The notes under the pieces were generated by a model. It saw only the letters and a list, made by a program, of their open reading frames with translations, had not been told where the DNA came from and searched no databases. Shown here piece by piece: positions 35,818 to 46,901 of a DNA stretch of 54,791 nt; the stretch's first letter is position 1; the number at the start of each line of letters is the position of its first letter. The translations under genes and the position numbers were made by a program. This stretch comes from Tannerellaceae bacterium (GTDB lineage Bacteria > Bacteroidota > Bacteroidia > Bacteroidales > Tannerellaceae): positions 1 to 54,791 of the forward strand of contig JAITGL010000047.1 in NCBI GenBank assembly GCA_031280645.1, given 5' to 3'.

Positions 35818-38800
35818 ATGGCAAATATTTCGGAGCTGAGTATTAAGAGGCCGGTGCTTTCAACGGTACTGGTTTTGGTAATTGTTCTTTTCGGCATGAT
35901 TGGCTACCGTTCGCTGGGCGTGCGCGAGTTTCCGAGTGTCGACCAGCCAGTCATATCGGTTATGACTACTTATCCCGGCGCTAACGCCGAGGTGATAATG
36001 AATCAGATAACCGAGCCTTTGGAGCAGAACATTAACGGCATTCCCGGCATACGCTCGTTGAGCAGCGTTAGTAGCCAGGGAATGAGTCGTATCACTGTGG
36101 AGTTTGAGCTGTCGGTCGACTTGGAAACTGCGGCTAACGACGTGCGCGACAAGGTGTCGCGCGCTCAGCGCTACCTGCCTCGCGACTGCGATCCGCCAAC
36201 GGTGTCGAAGGCCGACGCCGATGCCACGCCCATTATCCAGATTGGGGTGAGGAGTAACCGGCGGTCGCTTATGGAGCTTAGCGAGATTGCCGAGCTTGTG
36301 GTGAAAGAACGCTTGCAAACCATTCAGAATGTAAGCGGCGTTGAAATCTGGGGACAAAAGCGCTATTCGATGCGACTATGGCTCGACCCCGGCAAGATGG
36401 CTGCCTATGGTATCACAACTCTCGACGTGCGTAGCGCGGTGGAGGCCGAGAATATCGAGCTTCCGTCGGGGAGCATCGAGGGTAATACCGTTGAGCTGTC
36501 GATAAGAACCTTGGGGCTGATGACCACCGCCAAGCAGTTTAACGACCTGATAATAAAAGAAAGCGGAGGCAACATCGTTCGCTTTAGCGATATCGGGCGC
36601 GCCGAGCTGGCTCCCGAAGACTTGAAGAGCTTTTTGAAACGTAACGGCGAGCCTATGGTGATAAATGTAATTATCCCCCAGCCGGGAGCCAATCATATCG
36701 AAATTGCCAACGAGGCTTACAATCGCATCGAACAGCTTAAAAAAGATTTGCCCGACGATGTGGCCATCGAGGTGATTTACGACAACACCCGCTTTATCCG
36801 CGCCTCGATCAACGAAGTGCAGCATACGATATATGAAGCCTTTATTATCGTGGTGATAGTAATTTTCCTCTTCCTGCGCGACTGGCGCGTAACGCTGGTG
36901 CCTGTGGTGGTGATTCCGGTTTCGATTATCGGCGTGTTCTTTATAATGTACTTGGCCGGATTTTCGATTAATGTGCTGACTATGCTTGCCGTGGTGCTCT
37001 CGGTGGGACTTGTGGTAGACGACGCGATCGTTATGGCCGAGAATATATATGTAAGGATCGAGGGAGGAAAAGAACCGCGGGAAGCGGGAATTGAAGGCTC
37101 GCGGGAGATATTTTTTGCGATAATCTCCACAACTCTTACATTGATTTCGGTGTTCCTCCCCATTGTATTTATGCAGGGAATGACCGGCCGATTGTTTAAG
37201 GAGTTCAGTATAGTGCTGGCAGGCTCGGTGGCTATTTCGGCATTTGTGGCCTTAACATTCACTCCCATGCTTTCTACAAAGATGTTGCGCTATCGCGCAA
37301 AGAAAAATTGGTTTTATAGAGTAACCGAGCCTTTCTTCGACTGGCTCAACAGGCTGTACGCAGGCTCGCTCAACGCTTTTTTGAGCCGCAAGTGGATCGC
37401 TATTCTTATCACCATCGTTCTCTCGGCCTCCATTTTTTATTTGTGGCAGAAAATACCATCCGAGTTATCCCCCCTCGAAGACCGCTCGCAAATTAACGTT
37501 AACATACGAGGCCCCGAAGGATCAACCTTTGAGTTTGTTCGCGACTTTGCCGAACGCCTCGGCGCCATTGCCGACACCGTTATACCCGAACGCCGGTCGG
37601 TAGTGCTCCGGAGTTTCGGCGGCAACGGAGGGATGGGAATCAACCTGCCCGACATCTCGGAGCGCAAGCGCAGCCAGATGGAAATAGCCGCCGCGCTATC
37701 GGCGTCGATCAGTAAGGAAAACAGCGCGCGCGCATTCGTTCAGCAAAACTCAACCTTCGGAGGGCAACGCCAGGGAATGCCGGTGCAATACGTACTCCAG
37801 GCTCCGAATATCGTGAAGCTGCAGGAATTTATCCCGCCGTTTATTGCCAAAGTAAATGAAAGCCCGGTGTTCCAAATGTCTGACGTTAACCTTAAATTCA
37901 CCAAGCCCGAAACCCGCATCTCCATTAATCGCGACAAAGCCTCGCTCCTCGGAGTAAGCGCCCGTAATATTGCGCAAACCTTGCAGTATGCGCTCAGCGG
38001 ACAGCGGATGGGCTATTATTATATGAATGGGAAACAGTATCAGATACTCGGCGAGATAAACCGGCAGCAGCGTAATATGCCGCTTTATCTCAAGTCGATA
38101 TACGTACGAAGCAGTAATTCGTCGATGATACAGCTCGATAACCTTGTCGACCTCGTTGAAGACGTTGCACCGCCCCAGCTTTACCGGTACAACCGTTTTG
38201 TATCAGCCACCATATCGAGCGGGCTAAGCCCCGGATACACCCTTGGCGACGGCCTCAACGAAATGGACCGCATTGCAGCCGAGGTGCTCGACGACTCGTT
38301 CCGCACCGCCCTTAGCGGCGAATCGAAAGAATTTCGCGAAAGCTCCAACAGCTTGATGTTCGCCCTCGTCCTGGCCCTGTTTATGATCTACCTGGTGCTG
38401 GCCGCGCAGTTTGAAAGCTTCAAAGACCCGCTGGTGGTAATGTTTACCGTTCCGCTGGCAATCTCCGGCGCGCTTATATTTATGAACATGTCGGGCATAA
38501 CAATGAACATCTTTAGCCAGATCGGCATCATCATGCTCATAGGCCTCGTTGCCAAGAACGGCATCCTGATCGTAGAATTTGCCAACCAAAGGCAGGAAGC
38601 CGGCAGCCTTATGAGCGAGGCAATCCGCACCGCGTCGGCGCAAAGGCTCCGCCCGATACTTATGACAAGCTTCGCAACCATAGTAGGCCTCCTCCCCCTC
38701 GTTTTAGCCTCCGGCGAAGGAGCCAACGGGCGTATCGCCATGGGCACATCGGTGGTGGGAGGCATGATCGTATCAACGTTCCTTACACTCTATATAGTCC

Positions 38801-38853
38801 CGGCAATGTATAACTATATCTCGACCGACCGTCGGAAAAAAGCATCCAAGTAA
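35818..38853 (+). CDS. RND efflux pump, inner-membrane transporter (HAE-1 type)
   Basis: 1011 residues, a full-length AcrB/MdtB-type proton antiporter. The N-terminus SIKRPVLSTVLVLVIVLFG is TM1; TM4 has VGLVVDDAIVMAENIY with the proton-relay Asp pair, and the second half has LVAKNGILIVEFANQ. Two periplasmic loop domains bind substrate. The gene runs directly into the channel gene (stop 38853, start 38854). Confidence 0.97.
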   Translation: MANISELSIKRPVLSTVLVLVIVLFGMIGYRSLGVREFPSVDQPVISVMTTYPGANAEVIMNQITEPLEQNINGIPGIRSLSSVSSQGMSRITVEFELSVDLETAANDVRDKVSRAQRYLPRDCDPPTVSKADADATPIIQIGVRSNRRSLMELSEIAELVVKERLQTIQNVSGVEIWGQKRYSMRLWLDPGKMAAYGITTLDVRSAVEAENIELPSGSIEGNTVELSIRTLGLMTTAKQFNDLIIKESGGNIVRFSDIGRAELAPEDLKSFLKRNGEPMVINVIIPQPGANHIEIANEAYNRIEQLKKDLPDDVAIEVIYDNTRFIRASINEVQHTIYEAFIIVVIVIFLFLRDWRVTLVPVVVIPVSIIGVFFIMYLAGFSINVLTMLAVVLSVGLVVDDAIVMAENIYVRIEGGKEPREAGIEGSREIFFAIISTTLTLISVFLPIVFMQGMTGRLFKEFSIVLAGSVAISAFVALTFTPMLSTKMLRYRAKKNWFYRVTEPFFDWLNRLYAGSLNAFLSRKWIAILITIVLSASIFYLWQKIPSELSPLEDRSQINVNIRGPEGSTFEFVRDFAERLGAIADTVIPERRSVVLRSFGGNGGMGINLPDISERKRSQMEIAAALSASISKENSARAFVQQNSTFGGQRQGMPVQYVLQAPNIVKLQEFIPPFIAKVNESPVFQMSDVNLKFTKPETRISINRDKASLLGVSARNIAQTLQYALSGQRMGYYYMNGKQYQILGEINRQQRNMPLYLKSIYVRSSNSSMIQLDNLVDLVEDVAPPQLYRYNRFVSATISSGLSPGYTLGDGLNEMDRIAAEVLDDSFRTALSGESKEFRESSNSLMFALVLALFMIYLVLAAQFESFKDPLVVMFTVPLAISGALIFMNMSGITMNIFSQIGIIMLIGLVAKNGILIVEFANQRQEAGSLMSEAIRTASAQRLRPILMTSFATIVGLLPLVLASGEGANGRIAMGTSVVGGMIVSTFLTLYIVPAMYNYISTDRRKKASK

Positions 38854-40203
38854 ATGAAACGCAATATCAAATATATCCGGATAATCCTCCCCCTATTCAT
38901 CGTATGCTGCGCCGCAGGAAAACTCGCGGCGCAGGAAACCTACAACCTGCGCCGCTGTATCGAAACCGGCCTTGAGCGGAACTACTCCATACGAATAATA
39001 CGCAACGAGCAAGTTATAAGCAATAATAACGCCTCCCCGGGAGCCGCCGGCTACCTCCCCACACTCGACCTTAGCGGCGGATTAACCGGCAACCTCAACT
39101 CCACCCGCAATGCCACCCCCGACGGAGGCGTTGAAAAGCAAACCAACGCCGCCTCCGAATCGGCCAACGCCGCCCTCAACCTCTCCTGGACAATATTCGA
39201 CGGCTTCGGAATACAAGCCGAGTACTCCCGCCTCAAAGAACTTAAAGCAATGGGCGAACTCAATACCCGGATGACTATCGAAGACTTTATCGCCTCCCTG
39301 TCCGGCGATTACTACACCCTCATCCGGCAGCTCACCCGGCTTAACAACCTCGCCTCAACGCTCAGCCTCTCGCGCGAACGCCTGCGCATCGTTGAAGAAC
39401 GATACGCCATCGGATCAATGTCGCGCCTCGACTTGCAGCAAGCCCAGGTAGACTTCAACTCCGACAGCTCCGCGCTGCTCAACCAGCTCGAAACCGTTCA
39501 CCGGGCCCGCACCCGGCTTAACAACCTTATGGCCTTCAACAACCCGGAGGAAATCATCGCCCTGGCCGACTCCGTGATACGCCCCAACATATTCCTCGAC
39601 GAAGCGCAACTGCGCAAAAGCACCATGAGCAACAACGTATCGCTGCTCTTAGCCGATAAAAACATTATCGTTTCGCAACTCGACCTCAAGAAAGCCCAAA
39701 GCCGCAATTACCCATACCTCCGCCTCAACGCCGGATACGGATATACCGCCTCCAACCCCGGCCCCGCCGCATCCGACCTCCAGCAACGCCTCGGCCTGAA
39801 CTACGGCCTGTCGGTCGGGATAAACCTTTTCGACGGATTTAACAGGAAGCGAGAGCAGCGAAACGCCGCCATCCGAATCCAAAACCGCGAACTGCTCCGC
39901 CAGGAACTCGAACTCACGCTCAAAACCAATATGAGCGACCAATGGATGGCCTACGAAAACAACCTTAACCTCTGGAACCTCGAAAAGTCGAACCTCGTTG
40001 CCGCACAGGAAAATTACAGCATCGCCCTCGAACGATACCGCCTCGGCGACCTCTCCGGCATACAGCTCCGCGAAGCCCAAAACAGCCTGCTCAATGCCGA
40101 AGAGCGGCAGTCGATTGCCGAATACGCCACCAAGCTGTGCGAAATTTCGCTCCTCCAGCTAAGCGGACAAATCATGACATACGTCGACAGCGGCGAGGAA
40201 TAA
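38854..40203 (+). CDS. TolC-family outer-membrane efflux protein
   Basis: 449 residues with a signal peptide (about 8-27, ending KLAAQ). Two homologous halves of long helices are visible: LARCIETGLERNYSIRI-type start YNLRRCIETGL, and the second half ALERYRLGDLSGIQLREAQNSLLNAE. It forms the trimeric outer-membrane tunnel for the preceding pump. It is the last gene of the operon, followed by array 4. Confidence 0.95.
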   Translation: MKRNIKYIRIILPLFIVCCAAGKLAAQETYNLRRCIETGLERNYSIRIIRNEQVISNNNASPGAAGYLPTLDLSGGLTGNLNSTRNATPDGGVEKQTNAASESANAALNLSWTIFDGFGIQAEYSRLKELKAMGELNTRMTIEDFIASLSGDYYTLIRQLTRLNNLASTLSLSRERLRIVEERYAIGSMSRLDLQQAQVDFNSDSSALLNQLETVHRARTRLNNLMAFNNPEEIIALADSVIRPNIFLDEAQLRKSTMSNNVSLLLADKNIIVSQLDLKKAQSRNYPYLRLNAGYGYTASNPGPAASDLQQRLGLNYGLSVGINLFDGFNRKREQRNAAIRIQNRELLRQELELTLKTNMSDQWMAYENNLNLWNLEKSNLVAAQENYSIALERYRLGDLSGIQLREAQNSLLNAEERQSIAEYATKLCEISLLQLSGQIMTYVDSGEE

Positions 40204-40340
40204 GCGCCTCGCCGCCGGAGGCCATCCGCGCCTCCTCTATTCCCCCGCCTTATCAAATCGCGCAAGAGGCTTTCTCAACAATCTACCCCTTTAAACTTAT
40301 CCCTCTGCTATCCGAGCCATCCGGCCTGCGACAACTGCGA

Positions 40341-40567
40341 TTTGGGTAGTTGGGAAAACATTTTTCGTAGCTAAGAAAACGATTTTCGTAGCTACCAAAA
40401 CTATTTGGGTAGCTACCCGAAGCCTTAAATGGCTACGAAAACGGCCGGGGTAGCCACCAAAAGCGATTTCGCAACTACGAAAACCTTTTGGGTAGCTACG
40501 AAAACCTTTTGGGTAGCTACGAAAATCGTTTTCTTAGCTACGAAAAACGTTTTCCCAACTACCCAAA
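40341..40567. repeat. Array 4: 21-bp phased units enclosed in a 56-bp inverted repeat
   Basis: Cores related to GTAGCTAC start at 40346, 40367, 40388, 40409, 40430, 40450, 40471, 40492, 40513, 40534 and 40555: eleven units, all 21 bases apart except one 20-base and one corresponding 21. The outer 56 bases (40341-40396) are the inverse of 40512-40567 with one mismatch, with 115 bases between, so the whole array can fold into one large hairpin. It lies between convergent tolC-type and enolase genes. Confidence 0.93.
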
Positions 40568-40791
40568 CGACGTTTTTCACAGCAACGGTTTTGTGTTTAT
40601 CTAAATAAATGGCGGTTTTACAGCAAGATATTGGCTGCGGGCTGCTCTTTGGCGGGGGGTATGGGAAGTATGAGGGGATGTACATATCCCACAAAGCAGA
40701 AACATATATTACCAATAATGAGGAGCGGCCAAACTTGATGAAAATCCATAGCCTGCTTAAGCCGCCGGCAGAACCGGCAAGCCCGGCATAT

Positions 40792-40830
40792 AAAAGAAGA
40801 GGACGCCGGATTTAACTCCAACGCCCTCTT
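40792..40830 (-). terminator. Terminator of enolase
   Basis: On the minus strand AAGAGGGCG pairs with CGTCCTCTT (one wobble) and is followed by CTTTTA. It is about 80 bases past the enolase stop. Confidence 0.65.
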
Positions 40831-40906
40831 TCAACCAACTAAACAACTAAAAAAATAAGTTATAAGAACATTTAAAACAATCTTAAGCCTGTCTCGGCGT
40901 CAAGAT

Positions 40907-42214
<1,308 letters not shown>

Positions 42215-42236
42215 TTAATATGAATTTATAGAGGCG

Positions 42237-42244
42237 CAAATATA
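42237..42244 (-). promoter_or_regulatory. -7 box of enolase
   Basis: TATATTTG on the minus strand, ~50 bases upstream of the ATG at 42187; the -33 element is weak. Confidence 0.55.
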
Positions 42245-42330
42245 ACTAATAATTGAGAATTAAGCGGAGGGGAGTAGCAATTTGAAAATGATAATTCAAG
42301 GCGGCCTTGAATCGTGGTTTAAGACAGAGA

Positions 42331-42417
42331 GCTCCGTCTTATCCTCCGATACGCTCGTAATAATGATATTCTCTTGTAAGATTAAGCGTTGTTTTCCCTC
42401 GAAGAAAAATGAGATTT
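42331..42417. repeat. Left copy of an ~85-bp direct repeat flanking array 5
   Basis: Begins GCTCCGTCTTATCCTCCGAT and contains TTCTCTTGTAAGATTAAGCG. It matches 42809-42892 over most of its length, apart from small gaps. Function unknown. Confidence 0.85.
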
Positions 42418-42421
42418 CGCC

Positions 42422-42680
42422 AACCGGATTCTCGGAAGCTTTCCAAACGTTTAGATTTCTTCCGAGAATCCGGTTTGAACTTTTACAACGTTTAGATTCC
42501 TTCCGGGAATCCGGTTTGAACTTTTACAACGTTTAGATTCCTTCCGGGAATCCGGTTTGAGCTTTTGCAACGTTTAGATTCCTTCCGGGAATCCGGTTTG
42601 AGCTTTTGCAACGTTTAGATTCCTTCCGGGAATCCGGTTTGAGCTTTTACAACGTTTGGAAACCTTCCGGGAATTAGTTT
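42422..42680. repeat. Array 5: five to six 41-bp units with GATTCCTTCCGGGAATC hairpins
   Basis: The unit CAACGTTTAGATTCCTTCCG plus GGAATCCGGTTTGARCTTTTR is repeated almost without change. The left edge is a perfect 17-base inverted pair (AACCGGATTCTCGGAAG at 42422-42438 and its complement at 42459-42475). The last unit, near 42650-42675, is degenerate. The open frame at 42282-42536 crosses it and is not coding. Confidence 0.92.
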
Positions 42681-42808
42681 GGGGTTTTCTCATTTTTCGA
42701 CGCTCGGTCGGAGGTTATATCGAGAGCCAAACGGGAGATGGTAGCTTTTCGCCGCAGGCCAGCTACCTGCGGTTATGGAAGTCAAGCCCGTTGGGACTTC
42801 GGGCGCAA

Positions 42809-42892
42809 GCTCCGTATTATCCTCCGATACGCTCATAATTATATTCTCTTGTAAGATTAAGCGTTGTTTACCCCCGGAAACAATGGGATTTT
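42809..42892. repeat. Right copy of the ~85-bp direct repeat
   Basis: The same orientation as the copy at 42331-42417, 478 bases away; the array lies between the two. Confidence 0.85.
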
Positions 42893-42941
42893 GCAAGCCG
42901 ATTGTCGGCGAGGTACCTTAACGGTTATAATTCTCCTTCAT

Positions 42942-42977
42942 AAAAAAGCCGGGCAATCGCTGATGCGATCACCCGGC
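42942..42977 (-). terminator. Terminator of the galactose operon
   Basis: On the minus strand GCCGGGTGATCGCA pairs with its complement TGCGATTGCCCGGC-like arm and runs into TTTTTTA. It lies about 85 bases after the galK stop. Confidence 0.9.
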
Positions 42978-43062
42978 GGGAATTTGGAATATTGAGAAAT
43001 CTAATATGTTTCTAAAAAGAGATAAGCCGTTTTCGTTGTGCAAACATACTGTTTATTTCCTT

Positions 43063-44214
43063 TTAATCCAATTTTCGCGCTCCGTCGCTTATCACCACGT
43101 CGTAAAGCTTGGGTTCTTTTCCGAACTTGGCTTTGTAGGCTGCAAAGGCTTCGGCAACGAAGGCTTCGTACAGGTCTTCTTTCACCAGGTTGATGGTGCA
43201 GCCTCCGAATCCTCCGCCCATTACGCGAGAGCCGGCAACGCCGCAGCGGCGGGCGGCGTCGTTCAGGAAGTCGAGTTCGGGGCAGCTTACTTCGTATAGC
43301 TTGCTCATGCCTTCGTGGGTGCCGTACATGTTTTCGCCTACGGTTTCGTAGTCGGCCTGTTCAAGGGCTGCGCATACGTTCATTACGCGCTCCACTTCGT
43401 CGATTACGTACTTGGCTCGCATATAATCTTCGGATGATATGGAGCTTTTCACTTCTTCGAGCATCTGGTGGGTGGCGTCGCGCAGGAAGGTTACCTGGGG
43501 ATGGTTTGCGCGTATGGCGGCTGCGGCCCGCTCGCACGATTCGCGTCTTTTATTGTACGGATTGTCAACCAAAACGTGCTCTACGCAGGTGTCGAGCAGC
43601 GCGAGCTTATATCCTGCGGGATTAAACGGATAGTATTTATGCTCAAGCGAACGGCAGTCGAGCAGCATAAGGTTGCCGGCTTTGCCGAATATTGATGCAA
43701 ACTGATCCATAATTCCGCATTTCACGCCAACGTAGTTGTGCTCTGTTGCCTGTCCGATCCTTGCAAGCTCAAACTTGTCGATACCGAGGCCGAATATATC
43801 GTTGAGGGCAAAGGCAAACGTACTTTCGAGGGCTGCCGACGACGACATTCCGGCGCCAAGCGGAACATTGCCGGCAAATACCGCGTCGAAGCCGCCTATC
43901 TGATATCCGCGCTTGATTATTTCGCGGCATACGCCGAATATGTAGCGGGCCCACCGGGCTTGGGGTATATCGGCTTCGGAGAGGCCGAACTCGGCGCAGG
44001 CGTTATTTTCGTTAACGGCCATGGCTCGTACAACTTTGGTTCCGTTAGGCTTGATCTCGGCAACGATACATTTGTCGATGGCTCCCGGAAAAACAAAGCC
44101 GCCGTTGTAGTCGGTATGCTCGCCGATAAGGTTGATGCGGCCGGGCGAGGCGTACGCCGACCCGGCTGCTCCAAAGCGACCTGCAAATAATTGTCTTACG
44201 GTTGCGATATCCAT
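43063..44214 (-). CDS. galK: Galactokinase
   Basis: Phosphorylates alpha-D-galactose to galactose 1-phosphate, the first step of the Leloir route. 383 residues. GHMP-kinase hallmarks: RINLIGEHTDYNGGFVFPGAID at 25-46, the ATP loop PLGAGMSSSAALE near 121-133, and GGGFGGCTINLV near 343. It follows the transporter after 4 bases and ends the operon galM-MFS-galK. No galT or galE is in the window. Confidence 0.97.
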   Translation of the reverse strand: MDIATVRQLFAGRFGAAGSAYASPGRINLIGEHTDYNGGFVFPGAIDKCIVAEIKPNGTKVVRAMAVNENNACAEFGLSEADIPQARWARYIFGVCREIIKRGYQIGGFDAVFAGNVPLGAGMSSSAALESTFAFALNDIFGLGIDKFELARIGQATEHNYVGVKCGIMDQFASIFGKAGNLMLLDCRSLEHKYYPFNPAGYKLALLDTCVEHVLVDNPYNKRRESCERAAAAIRANHPQVTFLRDATHQMLEEVKSSISSEDYMRAKYVIDEVERVMNVCAALEQADYETVGENMYGTHEGMSKLYEVSCPELDFLNDAARRCGVAGSRVMGGGFGGCTINLVKEDLYEAFVAEAFAAYKAKFGKEPKLYDVVISDGARKLD

Positions 44215-44218
44215 ATTG

Positions 44219-45523
44219 TTATACCGGAATGTCTTTGTTTACATTCTTACTGCCGATAATGGCGTAGAACAGCAGATATCCGAGTCCGGCGATAACAACC
44301 CAGTAGCTTGTCATGAAGTCGGTAAGGTCGGCAACCCAGTTTTGGAGTAACGGCAGAAGTCCGCCTCCGCAAACCAGCACCATGAATATACCTGTCGCGG
44401 CGGCAAGGTATTTGCCTAATCCTTCAACGGCCAGGTTATAGATTCCTCCCCACATAATCGAGGTGCAAAGGCCTACAAGTACTAAGAACATTGCGCTTAT
44501 AGGAACCTGCGCCAGCCCGAACGACAATCCTCCGGTTGCGCTTGTTTGAAGCACGGGGAGCGATACCATGGTAGAGGTTGGTGAAATAACGGCGGCGAGA
44601 ACCAGGACTATACCGGCTGCCGATGCAACGCTAAGCATTATCTTGCTTGAGATTTTTCCGGCGATGGCCGATCCCACAAGCCGCCCGATAAGCATCAGGA
44701 ACCAGTAGGTTCCGGCCACGAAGCCCGCAATTGTCGGATCCATAGCCATGCCTTTGCCGTTAACGTCGGTAAGGAACAGGTTAAGGGTTCCGGGAGTTCC
44801 TACTTCAACGCCTACGTATACGAATATGCCTATGGCTCCGAGTACAAAGTGGCGGAATTTAACGGCTCCGGAGATAAGCTCGCCGATCGGTCCGCTTGTT
44901 TTTTCCATTCCCGGCTCCGGGATGGCGATAGGCAGCAGTACGAAGAATACTATGGCAAATACTCCCATGGCAATGTACATTACGGGGAAGATGTCGGAGA
45001 TTTGCGACTTGGCAACTTCGCCGATCAGGGCGCCTACAAACATTGGGGTGATAGTGCCCACAAGCGAGTTAAACGATCCGCCGATCTGGATAAGCTGTCC
45101 GCCTTTGTTGCCTCCTCCTCCGAGAGTATTGAGCATGGGATTGACTACCGAGTTGAGCAAGCACATCGAGAATCCTGCAACGAAAGCTCCGCTGAGGTAA
45201 ACTACAAAGGCCATGTTTTGCGGCGAGTGTCCAGACAGGAACTGTATGCCTACTCCTACAAAGCCGATTGCAACCGCTATCAGCGCGGTTTTTTTATATC
45301 CCACCTTCGATAGCAGTATGCCAGCCGGGATGCCCATCACTGCATAGGCAATGAAGTTGGCGGCATTGCCCAACATTCCGAGCGCGTTGGAAACCTGGAA
45401 CTGGTTTTTGATTACCACTCCCATAGGGGCTGCTAAATTGGTTACAAACGAGATCATGCCGAAAAGCAGGATCATCATAATAATAGGTACCGTGTAATTC
45501 TTCTGTTGTTCTGTTGTTGTCAT
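44219..45523 (-). CDS. MFS sugar transporter
   Basis: 434 residues with about 12 membrane segments. The FHS/GalP-like pattern is evident in GMISFVTNLAAPMGVVIKNQF and SGAFVAGFSMCLLNSVVNPMLNTLGGGGN. Between galM and galK, it most likely imports galactose (or glucose) with protons. There are 56 bases to galM on the upstream side and 4 to galK downstream. Confidence 0.92.
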   Translation of the reverse strand: MTTTEQQKNYTVPIIMMILLFGMISFVTNLAAPMGVVIKNQFQVSNALGMLGNAANFIAYAVMGIPAGILLSKVGYKKTALIAVAIGFVGVGIQFLSGHSPQNMAFVVYLSGAFVAGFSMCLLNSVVNPMLNTLGGGGNKGGQLIQIGGSFNSLVGTITPMFVGALIGEVAKSQISDIFPVMYIAMGVFAIVFFVLLPIAIPEPGMEKTSGPIGELISGAVKFRHFVLGAIGIFVYVGVEVGTPGTLNLFLTDVNGKGMAMDPTIAGFVAGTYWFLMLIGRLVGSAIAGKISSKIMLSVASAAGIVLVLAAVISPTSTMVSLPVLQTSATGGLSFGLAQVPISAMFLVLVGLCTSIMWGGIYNLAVEGLGKYLAAATGIFMVLVCGGGLLPLLQNWVADLTDFMTSYWVVIAGLGYLLFYAIIGSKNVNKDIPV

Positions 45524-45579
45524 AAAATTTAAACTTTAGATTTTGAATTATTTAGTAATAGAAAAATTGCCTGTTAACG

Positions 45580-46665
45580 TTATTTGAACTTAAAGATGGT
45601 TTGACTCGAAAACACTTCGTCGGGGCGCAGCGTCGTAGAGGGGAACGAGGGTTCGTTGGGGCTGTTGGGGAAGTGTTGCGTTTCGAGGCAGAGGGCCGAT
45701 CGCGCCGGATAGCGCTTGCCGAGCTTGCCTTCCATGTTGCCCGTCATCCAGTTGCCGGTATAGAGTTGTACGCCGGGCTCGGTGGTATACATCTCCATCG
45801 TTATTCCCGTTTTGGGCGACGAGCAGTATGCGCAGGGCGAATCGTCGGCGTGTTGCAATATGTATGTATGGTCGTATCCCCGTCCGATTCGCAGTTGTTC
45901 AAAGTCGTCGTCGATATGGTTACCCACAGGGCGCGACTGTCGGAAATCCATCGGGGTATCTTTAACGTGGGCTTCATTGCCGAGCGGAATCGACGTACTG
46001 TCGGTTGGGAGGTAGTACTCGGCGTTGATACATAGCTCGTGATCGTGAACGGATGGGTCGCCATGGCCGGATAAGTTAAAGTAGGCATGATTGGTGAGGT
46101 TCAGCGCAGTTGTCTTATCGGTTGCGGCATGATAGTTGATTACAACTGCGTTGTCTGCCGTTAATTGGTAGCTAACGGTAACGACCAGGTTGCCTGGGAA
46201 TCCTTCCTCGCCGTCGGGCGAGACGTATTGAAGCGTTACCGTAGAGTTGCTTTGCTTTACAATATTCCAAATCACAGCGTTGAACCCCTTGATACCGCCG
46301 TGAAGGCTGTTGGGCCCGTTATTAAGGGCGAGCTTATCGTAAAGGATGCCGTCGAGTTCAAATCGTCCGCCGGCAATGCGGTTGGCATATCGCCCGCATA
46401 CGGCTCCGAAATACGGTTCTTCCGACAGCAGGTAGTCGTGCAGGGAAGAATGTCCGGTTACTACGTCGACTCCACGGTTGTCGCGGTCGGGAACAACGAG
46501 CGAAACGATTCTTGCCCCGTAGTTTAAAACCGTCATTTCGGCTCCATTATCATTAGAAAGGATGCAGAGCCTGGTTTCTTTATTGTCGATTAGCCCGTCG
46601 AAAAGCGCCGGCGACAGGCCTGAAAGTGTTTTCATGTTTTCCATTGATATAGATATTAGATTCAT
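45580..46665 (-). CDS. galM: Aldose 1-epimerase (mutarotase)
   Basis: Interconverts the alpha and beta anomers of galactose and glucose so that galactokinase can use them. 361 residues from the first ATG. In-frame ATGs at 46644 and 46635 are equally credible and place a shorter N-terminus before KTLSGLSPALFDG. The GalM beta-sandwich is seen in VTVLNYGARIVSLVVPDRDN-type start and in LTNHAYFNLSGHGDPSVHDHEL with the catalytic His; LYTGNW is near the end. No signal peptide is visible. It is the first gene of the galactose operon. Confidence 0.93.
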   Translation of the reverse strand: MNLISISMENMKTLSGLSPALFDGLIDNKETRLCILSNDNGAEMTVLNYGARIVSLVVPDRDNRGVDVVTGHSSLHDYLLSEEPYFGAVCGRYANRIAGGRFELDGILYDKLALNNGPNSLHGGIKGFNAVIWNIVKQSNSTVTLQYVSPDGEEGFPGNLVVTVSYQLTADNAVVINYHAATDKTTALNLTNHAYFNLSGHGDPSVHDHELCINAEYYLPTDSTSIPLGNEAHVKDTPMDFRQSRPVGNHIDDDFEQLRIGRGYDHTYILQHADDSPCAYCSSPKTGITMEMYTTEPGVQLYTGNWMTGNMEGKLGKRYPARSALCLETQHFPNSPNEPSFPSTTLRPDEVFSSQTIFKFK

Positions 46666-46825
46666 TAAAAAATCGGGTTAAAAATACTGCTTCCTTAATT
46701 ATATGCAAGCGCGGCTTTTTTTTTTTTGTGATTATTAACGAAATCCCGGCGCGCAATCTTTGTCTTATGCCGAGCGCCGGGATAATTCTCTATGTTCGGC
46801 GGAGGCGCTTCTTCCTTAGCTTACG

Positions 46826-46863
46826 TTCAAAAAGAAAGCGCAAAGGCCGTTCCTCTGCGCTTT
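46826..46863 (-). terminator. Terminator after the isomerase gene
   Basis: On the minus strand AAAGCGCA pairs with TGCGCTTT around a loop and is followed by CTTTTTG. It lies about 40 bases past the stop of the gene at 46902. Confidence 0.82.
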
Positions 46864-46901
46864 CCATGCAAAATCTCCTCTAAGAGCGGGAGGTTAATCG
46901 C

